From assembly GCA_030688705.1 (NCBI GenBank), contig JAUYJH010000178.1, positions 1 through 6,401 of the forward strand: DNA of 6,401 nt, read 5' to 3'. Numbering within the stretch: position 1 is the stretch's first letter; each line of letters opens with the position of its first letter. This document shows, one piece after another, positions 1 to 4,411 of the stretch. Source of the stretch: Deltaproteobacteria bacterium (GTDB lineage: Bacteria; UBA10199; SPLOWO2-01-44-7). The position numbers were made by a program, and so were the translations under genes. Below the pieces are notes generated by a model. The model had not been told where the DNA came from, made no database searches, and was given only the letters and a program-made list of their open reading frames with translations.

Positions 1-618
1 GATTGCCTGCAGTGGCCTCCTGATCCTGAAAAAGATGAGGCCTTAAAAGTCTCTCTCGACATTTTGGGATGGAGGCTCTGGACCCGGGAAAGTGCTGATG
101 GAATGAGCGCCGCCGTCGATTTTGGGCCTTATGCCATTTTACAGGGCTACCCGGTAAACTTGAAAGTGGCTAAAGGGGAGGATGAAGAGGCAAGCCAGAT
201 GTTGGGGCGCATGACGGCCTTGGCGTTGTTTAATGATGTAACGGTGCTGGAACAGATTCGGCGCGTCGCTGAAGGAGAATCGCTGATGCGTGGAGCTGCT
301 TTGTTGATTATCAATCGCGTACCCCAGCTGAAACCGATGGTCTTTTTTAAAACATACGGTGAATTTGTGGAGAAAGCTGTCGAGATTTTAAATAATGAAG
401 AATTGAATTTGGGACTTTTGGGCCGCCGCGAGTCTGATCGTTTGAAGAGGGAGAGGCGCTTATACGATTTTCTTTTGGGTCCGGTGCAGGCGACCCATTT
501 TTTAAGGGAAGAATTGTTCCGCAGAAAACCGGAATGGCACAAAGAATCGGGTGTGGATGAACAGTGGCAGGTTTGGCTGCGCCGAGTTCAAGATCTTGCC
601 GCGACGGCCAAAAAATAA
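1..618 (+). CDS. Hypothetical protein, 5'-truncated by the window edge
   Basis: The frame is open from the first base, so the true start lies upstream; the TTG at 64 is only an internal codon. 205 codons are visible, ending at TAA 616-618. I do not recognise the family. The visible part is soluble-looking, with no membrane segment and no signal sequence in view. It is rich in charged helical stretches, including a run of Arg/Glu/Lys after a GLLGRRES motif. Two hydrophobic patches (around ALALFNDV and AALLIINRV) look like buried core helices or strands. The last 10 codons and the stop overlap the 3' end of the opposite-strand rlmI-like gene by 31 bp, with no terminator between them. Codon use looks like that of the neighbours. 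Coding status is well supported by length and a clean frame; function is unknown. Confidence 0.75.
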   Translation, partial: DCLQWPPDPEKDEALKVSLDILGWRLWTRESADGMSAAVDFGPYAILQGYPVNLKVAKGEDEEASQMLGRMTALALFNDVTVLEQIRRVAEGESLMRGAALLIINRVPQLKPMVFFKTYGEFVEKAVEILNNEELNLGLLGRRESDRLKRERRLYDFLLGPVQATHFLREELFRRKPEWHKESGVDEQWQVWLRRVQDLAATAKK

Positions 619-1760
619 CACTTCAGATAATCCCCCTCTGGAAATTGGGGAAGGGTGGGGTGGTCCAAGGCCGCGCCAGTGCCGGCAATCAAATTGAGAT
701 CGACATTGGCATCGTGCGCCGCTTCTTCCAGCATCCCTTCAAAATCCGATTTTGAAAAATGAAAAGAGCAGGAAGAAGTGATGAGGGTTCCTTTCGGTTT
801 CAATAATTTCATCGCGCGCAAATTGATTTCTTTATAACCTCGGTACCCCCGTTCGCGTTCGGAAGTTGTTTTGATGAAGGCGGGAGGGTCGAGATTGACG
901 GTGTTGAAATGTTGCCCCGTATGATCGGCGTTTTTTAAGAAATCAAAGGCGTCGGCTGTTTCAACGCTGATTTTATTTTCCAGCCCGTTGCGTTTTGCGT
1001 TTTCTAAAATTCTTTCCGCCGATTTTTTGGAGCTTTCCACGCATAAAACCGAATCGGCCTTTTTGGCCATGTGGCAGGCAAACCAGCCTTCATAGGAAAA
1101 AACATCGAGCGCTTTTCCTTCTGCTTTAAACCCCGCAAAAATCCGGTTGTCTCTTTGATCCAAAAAGGCGCCGGTTTTTTGCCCCTCCCATAAATCGACC
1201 GCAAATTTCAAACCCGACTCTTCAATAATCGTCTGTTTCGGCACTTCTCCCGCCACGCACTGCTTGATCAACGGGAGGTTCTCTTTTTTCCGAATGGGGG
1301 CATCGTTTCTTTCCAAAATACCTTCGGCATCGATCATTGATTTTAAAATATCAAAAATCGTCTCTTTGAATTTTTCCAGACCGGCGCTCAAGGTCTGTAC
1401 AACAAGATAAGGGCCGTAGGCATCGACAATCAGTGAAGGGAGACCGTCGGCCTCCGCAAAAACAAGGCGTTTGGCGTTGGAGGGGACGTTCAGCGCGCGT
1501 CTTTTTTGCAGGGCCGCGCCGATTTTTTTTTGCCACCATGCGCGATCGATTGTCTCTTTTTCGCGGGTCAAAATGCGGCAGGCGATTTTGGAATGGGGAG
1601 AATAGAGGGCTTGCGCGCAAAATTCACTTTTGGGGCCGAGCAGTGTCACCAGCCCCGGTTCATTCGTTTCTTTGGCGACAATGTCGCTCGAAAAAATCCA
1701 CGGGTGCCCGCTCTGGAACCACCGCAAACCCTTCGCCGTCATGTGTAGTGCTGGGTGCAT
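588..1760 (-). CDS. rlmI: Class I SAM-dependent rRNA methyltransferase, RlmI-like (23S rRNA m5C)
   Basis: The 390-residue protein matches the usual RlmI/YccW layout. The N-terminal PUA-like RNA-binding domain (about residues 10-75) contains SGHPWIFSSD at 17-26. A central domain follows, then a C-terminal Rossmann methyltransferase. Family landmarks are GQKTGAFLDQRDNR (193-206), SAM-binding motif I ALDVFSYEGW (217-226), VNLDPPAF (288-295), and SCSFHFS (330-336), whose Cys331 is the likely cytosine-attacking nucleophile. The tail DHPTLPQFPEGDYLK (366-380) is also typical. E. coli RlmI makes m5C1962 in 23S rRNA; the same target here is inference, and a related 23S methyltransferase is possible. 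The ATG at 1760 is the first in frame and places the PUA domain correctly, but no Shine-Dalgarno is visible; Met7 at 1742 is an alternative. The gene diverges from rlmB across an AT-rich spacer and ends inside the convergent gene before it. Confidence 0.9.
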   Translation of the reverse strand: MHPALHMTAKGLRWFQSGHPWIFSSDIVAKETNEPGLVTLLGPKSEFCAQALYSPHSKIACRILTREKETIDRAWWQKKIGAALQKRRALNVPSNAKRLVFAEADGLPSLIVDAYGPYLVVQTLSAGLEKFKETIFDILKSMIDAEGILERNDAPIRKKENLPLIKQCVAGEVPKQTIIEESGLKFAVDLWEGQKTGAFLDQRDNRIFAGFKAEGKALDVFSYEGWFACHMAKKADSVLCVESSKKSAERILENAKRNGLENKISVETADAFDFLKNADHTGQHFNTVNLDPPAFIKTTSERERGYRGYKEINLRAMKLLKPKGTLITSSCSFHFSKSDFEGMLEEAAHDANVDLNLIAGTGAALDHPTLPQFPEGDYLKCYFLAVAARS

Positions 1761-1765
1761 AATTT

Positions 1766-1926
1766 ATAAAAAATCCGAAATTCGAATGTCTAAATCCTAA
1801 ACAAATCCCAAATTCTAAATTTCAAATACTAAACAAATTCCAATTTTCAAAATAATAATTTTTCAAACAACATGTTTGCGATTTGGAATATTGGGGTTTG
1901 TAGTTTGTTTAGAATTTAGAATTTAA
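1766..1926. repeat. Degenerate AT-rich palindromic repeat in the rlmI–rlmB spacer
   Basis: The left half is a run of variants of AAATTC, CTAAA and CAAAT words. The right half carries their reverse complements: AATTTAGAATTTA and GTTTGTTTAGAATTT near 1908-1926, against AAATTCTAAATTT near 1810-1822 and TAAACAAATTCC near 1830-1841. The arms can fold together imperfectly around a loop near 1853-1880. The word composition looks like the AT-rich spacer palindromes of uncultured bacterial genomes (recollection, not a search). No open frame of note lies here, and I see no confident promoter for the divergent rlmI gene. Confidence 0.6.
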
Positions 1927-1942
1927 TGCTTAAAATTTTGTG

Positions 1943-1969
1943 CCCATTAGCGTTCCCATTAGCGTTCCC
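1943..1969. repeat. Two-copy 12-bp tandem repeat
   Basis: CCCATTAGCGTT occurs twice in direct succession (1943-1954 and 1955-1966), followed by CCC that begins a third unit. It lies between the palindromic spacer repeat and the rlmB start. No function can be assigned; it could be replication slippage or a protein-binding site. Confidence 0.6.
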
Positions 1970-1970
1970 C

Positions 1971-2011
1971 TTTACAAAGTGCCCTACTCATGAAGTATAT
2001 CCCGCTTCATG
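1971..2011 (+). promoter_or_regulatory. Possible rlmB promoter and start-codon hairpin
   Basis: TTTACA (1971-1976) is a five-of-six match to a -35 box. TATATC (1996-2001) could be a weak -10, but the spacer is a long 19 bp. This -10 would place the transcript start at or next to the rlmB ATG (2009), which would explain why no Shine-Dalgarno is visible. The segment also holds a perfect 7-bp inverted repeat, CATGAAG (1989-1995) and CTTCATG (2005-2011), with a 9-nt loop. Its right arm contains the start codon, so in any longer transcript the hairpin would pair the ATG. The inverted repeat is seen directly; the promoter reading is weak inference. Confidence 0.3.
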
Positions 2012-2752
2012 TCAAAAGAAATTCTTGGGGGTAAAAATGTGGCGCTGGAAATTTTGCGGGCGGGGCGGCGCAAGGTTTTCCGGATTTTTTGGGCCCGGCG
2101 CGCGAAAGAAGCGGCCTCCGAAGAACTGGTTCAGCTTGCGCAGAATAAAAACATTCCCATTCAAGATGCCTCGCCTGAAAAAATTTCCCATCTTTGCGGC
2201 ACCCAAGAACACCAAGGGGTTGCCGTCGAAGTTTCGGCATTTGAATATGCCGATTTTGGAGATGTCGTGCAAAAAACTCTCAAACGCCCCAAAGGGGGTT
2301 TTTTAGTTTTATTGGATGAAATTCAGGATCCGCATAATGTCGGTGCCTTGATGCGCACGGCCCATCTTTGTGGAGCTTCGGGCGTGGTGTTGCTCAAACA
2401 CCGACAAGCCTTGGTGACCAATGCCGTTTGTAAGGCAGCGGCGGGGGCGCAAGAGTATCTTCCCATCGTTCAAGAAACAAATTTGGTAAATGTTATCAAT
2501 TATTTGAAAGATAAAGAATTTTTTGTATGGGGTGCGGCGGGGGAGGGAGTCTCTTTGGATCAACAAAAACCGGTTTTTCCGTTGGCCCTTGTTGTGGGGA
2601 GCGAGGGGCGGGGACTTCGGCGTCTGGTGCGTGAACATTGCGATGCCCTTGTTTCTATCCCCATGGAGGGGGCGGTCGGTTCTTTTAATGTTTCCGTGGC
2701 CGGCGGGATTTTGATGGCCGAAATTGCCAAGGCACGGCGTTTAACTCCTTGA
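2009..2752 (+). CDS. rlmB: TrmH/SpoU-family 23S rRNA 2'-O-methyltransferase (RlmB-like)
   Basis: The 247-residue protein has the normal length of RlmB (E. coli: Gm2251 of 23S rRNA). The N-terminal L30e-like substrate-binding domain runs over about residues 4-75 and includes HQGVAVEV (68-75). The SPOUT knot domain follows with all three motifs. Motif 1 is LDEIQDPHNVGALMRTA (102-118), with Asn110 and Arg116. Motif 2 is VVGSEGRGLRRLV (195-207), with Glu199. Motif 3 is IPMEGAVGSFNVSVAGGI (217-234), with Asn227; Phe226 replaces the more usual Leu. ATG 2009 is the only start allowed by an upstream in-frame stop (TGA 1991-1993), and it puts the N-terminal domain in register. No Shine-Dalgarno is seen. 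The gene lies directly upstream of the tRNA–tuf operon, and its stop TGA overlaps a TTGACA box. Exact nucleotide target is inferred from family. Confidence 0.92.
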   Translation: MSKEILGGKNVALEILRAGRRKVFRIFWARRAKEAASEELVQLAQNKNIPIQDASPEKISHLCGTQEHQGVAVEVSAFEYADFGDVVQKTLKRPKGGFLVLLDEIQDPHNVGALMRTAHLCGASGVVLLKHRQALVTNAVCKAAAGAQEYLPIVQETNLVNVINYLKDKEFFVWGAAGEGVSLDQQKPVFPLALVVGSEGRGLRRLVREHCDALVSIPMEGAVGSFNVSVAGGILMAEIAKARRLTP

Positions 2753-2777
2753 CAACCTTAAAGATATTCTTTAGAAA
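2749..2777 (+). promoter_or_regulatory. Candidate sigma-70 promoter for the tRNA–tuf operon
   Basis: A perfect -35 box TTGACA (2749-2754) overlaps the rlmB stop codon. TAGAAA (2772-2777), a four-of-six -10 match, follows after 17 bp. Transcription would start near 2783-2785, about 70 bases before the first tRNA and at the left arm of the hairpin at 2782-2848. The -35 and its spacing are good; the -10 is only fair. A TAAAAT word at 2798-2803 lacks a partner -35 and is less likely. Confidence 0.5.
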
Positions 2778-2781
2778 ATCC

Positions 2782-2848
2782 CACTCTCCAAAATCAGTAA
2801 AATATTTGAATTGAGCGGGGGCTTAAAGGAGAGTGTTTGTTTTTTTTT
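2782..2848 (+). terminator. Terminator- or attenuator-like hairpin with T tract before the tRNA array
   Basis: CACTCTCC (2782-2789) and GGAGAGTG (2828-2835) form a perfect 8-bp outer stem. Inside it, TTGAGC and GCTTAA (2811-2826) form a second stem with a GGGG loop and one G·T pair. The right outer arm is followed at once by TTTG and a run of nine T (2840-2848), and tRNA-Thr begins 7 bases later. It could end the rlmB transcript or, if the promoter at 2749 is real, act as a leader attenuator of the tRNA operon. The 38-nt loop of the outer stem is long for a classical terminator. Confidence 0.5.
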
Positions 2849-2854
2849 GAACCC

Positions 2855-2927
2855 GCCGGCGTAGCTCAGCTGGTAGAGCAACTGATTTGTAATCAGTAGG
2901 TCGACGGTTCGATTCCGCCCGCCGGCT
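2855..2927 (+). tRNA. tRNA-Thr (anticodon TGT)
   Basis: A full 73-nt cloverleaf is visible. Acceptor arms are GCCGGCG and CGCCGGC with discriminator T, and the D arm is GCTC/GAGC. Anticodon stem ACTGA/TCAGT encloses loop TTTGTAA, with anticodon TGT at 2888-2890. The T loop is TTCGATT. The T stem GACGG/CCGCC has one A·C mismatch, as in E. coli thrU. CCA is not encoded; the discriminator is followed by CAA. It is the first tRNA of the array and corresponds to thrU of the E. coli tufB operon. Confidence 0.97.
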
Positions 2928-2928
2928 C

Positions 2929-2951
2929 AAAAATTTGCACAGCAAATTTTT
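2929..2951. repeat. Short perfect hairpin after tRNA-Thr(TGT)
   Basis: AAAAATTTGC and GCAAATTTTT form a perfect 10-bp stem with a 3-nt ACA loop, starting two bases after the tRNA end. The right arm ends in five T, so it could also behave as a weak terminator or a 3' processing boundary. It opens the first hairpin–palindrome–hairpin spacer. Confidence 0.7.
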
Positions 2952-3016
2952 CCTCCATTTTCCATTGTCTATTTTCGAGATTGGAAAATAGAGAATAGAA
3001 AGTGGAAAATAGAGGG
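2952..3016. repeat. AT-rich palindromic repeat, copy 1 (Thr–Tyr spacer)
   Basis: A 65-bp imperfect palindrome: CATTTTCCATTGTCTATTTT on the left pairs loosely with GGAAAATAGAGAATAG and GTGGAAAATAGAGG on the right. It shares a 22-bp identical stretch (2980-3001) with copy 2 at 3177-3198. Both copies occupy the equivalent place between flanking short hairpins. Confidence 0.75.
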
Positions 3017-3017
3017 C

Positions 3018-3037
3018 AAATTTCCTTGCGGAAATTT
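3018..3037. repeat. Short perfect hairpin before tRNA-Tyr
   Basis: AAATTTCC and GGAAATTT form a perfect 8-bp stem with a TTGC loop, ending two bases before tRNA-Tyr. It closes the Thr–Tyr spacer and may mark a 5' processing site. Confidence 0.7.
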
Positions 3038-3039
3038 TC

Positions 3040-3122
3040 GGAGGGGTACTCAAGCGGCCAACGAGGTCAGACTGTAAATCTGATGGCTTATGCCTTCGAA
3101 GGTTCAAATCCTTCCCCCTCCA
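3040..3122 (+). tRNA. tRNA-Tyr (anticodon GTA)
   Basis: An 83-nt class II tRNA with a long variable arm. Acceptor arms are GGAGGGG and CCCCTCC with discriminator A. Anticodon stem TCAGA/TCTGA encloses loop CTGTAAA, with GTA at 3074-3076. The variable arm contains GGC/GCC. The T arm is GAAGG-TTCAAAT-CCTTC, pairing perfectly. CCA is not encoded. It corresponds to tyrU of the E. coli tufB operon. Confidence 0.97.
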
Positions 3123-3124
3123 CA

Positions 3125-3141
3125 GGCTGCCGTAGGCAGCC
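3125..3141. repeat. Short GC-rich hairpin after tRNA-Tyr
   Basis: GGCTGCC and GGCAGCC form a perfect 7-bp stem with a GTA loop, two bases after the tRNA end. No T tract follows directly, so a terminator is unlikely. It occupies the same position as the hairpin after tRNA-Thr(TGT), but with unrelated sequence. Confidence 0.7.
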
Positions 3142-3206
3142 CCTCTACTTTCCATTTTCTATTGTCCATTTTGGAAATTGGAAAATAGAGAATAGAAAAT
3201 AGAGGG
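3142..3206. repeat. AT-rich palindromic repeat, copy 2 (Tyr–Gly spacer)
   Basis: A 65-bp imperfect palindrome: CCTCTACTTTCCATTTTCTA on the left against GAATAGAAAATAGAGGG on the right, with TCCATTTTGGAAATTGGAAAA words around the centre. It shares an identical 22-bp block with copy 1 (3177-3198 against 2980-3001). The left arms are rearranged variants of the same words, so the two copies are related but diverged. Confidence 0.75.
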
Positions 3207-3229
3207 AAAATTCGCTTAAGCGAATTTTC
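3206..3229. repeat. Perfect 24-bp palindrome abutting tRNA-Gly
   Basis: GAAAATTCGC and GCGAATTTTC are separated by the self-complementary TTAA, making a perfect 24-bp palindrome. Its last base lies directly before the first base of tRNA-Gly. As RNA it gives a 10-bp stem with a 4-nt loop. It closes the second tRNA spacer module. Confidence 0.75.
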
Positions 3230-3300
3230 GCGGGAGTAGCTCAATGGTAGAGTGCCTGCCTTCCAAGCAGGCTATGAGGGTTCGATTCCCTTCTCCCGCT
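3230..3300 (+). tRNA. tRNA-Gly (anticodon TCC)
   Basis: A 71-nt cloverleaf. Acceptor arms are GCGGGAG and CTCCCGC with discriminator T, and the D arm is GCTC/GAGT. Anticodon stem CCTGC/GCAGG encloses loop CTTCCAA, with TCC at 3262-3264. The T arm is GAGGG-TTCGATT-CCCTT, with one G·T pair. CCA is not encoded; CAA follows. It corresponds to glyT of the E. coli tufB operon. The next tRNA of that operon is displaced by almost 1 kb here. Confidence 0.97.
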
Positions 3301-3314
3301 CAAGGGAGGTTTTT

Positions 3315-3500
3315 ATGATGATGTGTCCCGGAGGATGTTTTGAATTGCGGCAGGTTTATGTTCGATACCATGTTCAAAAAGGGGATACCTTATGGGATAT
3401 CTGGAAAAAAACGGGCATGACAAGGCAGGAGTGGATCAAGGTCAATGATGGTCGTAATCCAGAGGCTCTTTATGAAGGCAGGAGAAACCATTGTGATTAA
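3315..3500 (+). CDS. Small LysM-domain reading frame, apparently frameshifted at its 3' end
   Basis: A GGGAGG Shine-Dalgarno (3304-3309) lies just after tRNA-Gly and precedes three successive ATG codons; ATG 3315 is chosen. The open frame continues upstream into the tRNA, but that part is not a plausible start. The 61-residue product contains most of a LysM glycan-binding domain (about residues 18-55): YHVQKGDTLWDIW, then an EWIKVNDGRNPEALYEG segment. In this frame the domain ends abruptly in RRNHCD and a stop. The expected last strand (GETIVI) lies one base over, in the next reading frame, so a one-base shift has probably split a gene of about 109 codons. No signal peptide is seen, so wall binding from outside the cell is unproven; phage-type LysM proteins are an alternative origin. 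LysM identity is fairly firm; intactness is doubtful. Confidence 0.6.
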   Translation: MMMCPGGCFELRQVYVRYHVQKGDTLWDIWKKTGMTRQEWIKVNDGRNPEALYEGRRNHCD

Positions 3501-3642
3501 AGATCCCATTGAGACATGCAGGCAAATGGATAGCTATCTTTTGGCACAACTGACAATGGCGTACGAAAAAGGTGTGGATTACGTATGCGCAGATAGAGTT
3601 TTCAAACCGCTCCAAAAATATACGGAGCAGTTAAGAAAATAA
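3472..3642 (+). CDS. Continuation frame of the LysM gene (end of LysM domain plus C-terminal tail)
   Basis: This frame supplies KAGETIVIKDP, the expected final strand of the LysM domain interrupted in the preceding frame. A tail of about 45 residues follows, with acidic and aromatic residues and two Cys, and no family I recognise. If read on its own it could restart at ATG 3472, with AGAGG at 3461-3465 six bases upstream; earlier in-frame ATGs at 3445 and 3448 lack such a site. The overlap with the preceding frame is 29 bases. The best reading is one original gene, 3315-3642, with a one-base shift near 3475-3485. That shift could be a mutation, a sequencing or assembly error, or recoding. The stop TAA lies 2 bases before the ATG of the endonuclease-like gene, suggesting translational coupling. 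Confidence 0.45.
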   Translation: MKAGETIVIKDPIETCRQMDSYLLAQLTMAYEKGVDYVCADRVFKPLQKYTEQLRK

Positions 3643-3644
3643 AT

Positions 3645-4397
3645 ATGCAAAAGTATCAAAATAAAAAATTTCTTAAACAAGAATACATCGAAAAGAAAAA
3701 ATCGATGCAAGAGATTGCGGATGGCTTGGGAGTGTCTTTACACGCTGTGAGATATTGGATGGAGAAGCACGGCATCAAAACACGCAATTGTAGTGAAGCG
3801 GTATATATAAAATGGAATCCTAATGGTGATCCTTTTAAAATTAAAACGATTCTTAGTGAAAAAGAAAAAATGCTTTTTGCTGTGACTATTGGCCTTTATC
3901 TCGGTGAGGGGAAAAAATACAGAAAATGCGCATCACTTGCTTTGGGGAATACCGATCCACTCATCATCAGAACATTTCTGAAATTTCTAAGAGAGATTTG
4001 CGGAGTTGAAGAGAGAAAAATAAAGGCGGAACTGAATATTTATAATGATGTGAGTTTAAAAAAAGCAATGGAATATTGGTCTTTAGTTACCCAATTGCCT
4101 TTATCTCAATTTTCCAGACCCATTGTGCGAGAAGCGAGGGAAAAAGGCACTTACAAACATTGGAGTCGATATGGGACTTTGACAATTATTGTTTCAAACA
4201 AAAAATTGTACGAAAAGGTTATGGGATGTTGTTATCAGTATTTGTGTTATTTTGCTGGAGTCGTAACTCATCTGAATTTTTTTGAGAATGCCGAGATAGC
4301 TCAGTTGGCGGAGCACCTCAATGGTAATGAGGAGGCCCCGGGTTCGATTCCCGGTCTCGGCTCAACGTTTTTTGGGAAAGTGCCGTTGCTTTCTTAG
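3645..4397 (+). CDS. HTH plus LAGLIDADG-like (homing-endonuclease-like) protein, frame running through tRNA-Thr
   Basis: The N-terminus (about residues 18-47) is a helix-turn-helix: MQEIADGLGVSLHAVRYW, then KHGIKTR. A LAGLIDADG-like region follows (about 75-195). Its single motif is FAVTIGLYLGEG (78-89), with acidic Glu88 at the catalytic position. Next come the NTDPLIIRTFLKFLRE core (102-117), YWSLVTQLPLSQFSRP (144-159) and a final GTLTIIVSNKKLYEKV strand–helix (177-192). Single-motif members normally act as dimers, and some serve as DNA-binding regulators or maturases rather than nucleases. The family-like part ends near residue 200. Residues 216-240 are the literal in-phase translation of tRNA-Thr(GGT), and the stop lies 33 bases beyond that tRNA. 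A native stop has probably been lost. Base composition is lower in GC than the neighbours (17 of 60 at 3661-3720), consistent with transfer. Family call moderate; activity unknown. Confidence 0.65.
   Translation: MQKYQNKKFLKQEYIEKKKSMQEIADGLGVSLHAVRYWMEKHGIKTRNCSEAVYIKWNPNGDPFKIKTILSEKEKMLFAVTIGLYLGEGKKYRKCASLALGNTDPLIIRTFLKFLREICGVEERKIKAELNIYNDVSLKKAMEYWSLVTQLPLSQFSRPIVREAREKGTYKHWSRYGTLTIIVSNKKLYEKVMGCCYQYLCYFAGVVTHLNFFENAEIAQLAEHLNGNEEAPGSIPGLGSTFFGKVPLLS
4290..4362 (+). tRNA. tRNA-Thr (anticodon GGT)
   Basis: A 73-nt cloverleaf. Acceptor arms are GCCGAGA and TCTCGGC with discriminator T, and the D arm is GCTC/GAGC. Anticodon stem CCTCA/TGAGG encloses loop ATGGTAA, with GGT at 4323-4325. 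The T arm CCGGG-TTCGATT-CCCGG pairs perfectly. All stems are intact, so the gene looks functional despite lying inside an open reading frame. CCA is not encoded; CAA follows. It corresponds to thrT of the E. coli tufB operon. Confidence 0.96.
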
Positions 4398-4404
4398 AAG
4401 GGGG
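4398..4404 (+). promoter_or_regulatory. Shine-Dalgarno fixing the start of the YajG-like gene
   Basis: AAGGGGG lies 7 bases before ATG 4412. It favours this start over the in-frame ATG at 4448, which lies beyond the REP-like element and has no such site. Confidence 0.65.
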
Positions 4405-4411
4405 AAAATTT

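Noticed and set aside
631..651. TCCCC…GGGGA inverted repeat near the convergent gene ends
   Set aside because: It has only 5-bp arms, no T tract, and lies within the conserved coding end of the rlmI-like gene.
2823..3155. Open frame of 110 codons on the minus strand across the tRNAs
   Set aside because: It is a translation of tRNA-Thr and tRNA-Tyr and their spacer in reverse, with no ribosome site and no domain.
3252..3314. Upstream extension of the LysM frame into tRNA-Gly (MPAFQAGYEGSIPFSRS…)
   Set aside because: This is the translation of the tRNA itself; the Shine-Dalgarno at 3304-3309 supports a start at 3315.
4250..4289. Possible tRNA remnant (GCTGGAGT…AACTCA) before tRNA-Thr(GGT)
   Set aside because: It resembles a tRNA 5' end for only about 20 bases with mismatches, and no anticodon or T arm follows.
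3278..4352. A 13-bp direct repeat (GGGTTCGATTCCC) bracketing the insert at 3278-3290 and 4340-4352, like attachment sites
   Set aside because: Both copies are T arms of tRNA-Gly and tRNA-Thr, where this sequence is expected. No integrase gene and no duplicated tRNA 3' half is present.
4363..4393. Terminator after tRNA-Thr(GGT): CAACG/CGTTG or GAAAG/CTTTC stems
   Set aside because: Only 5-bp alternative stems without a following T tract; too weak to call.
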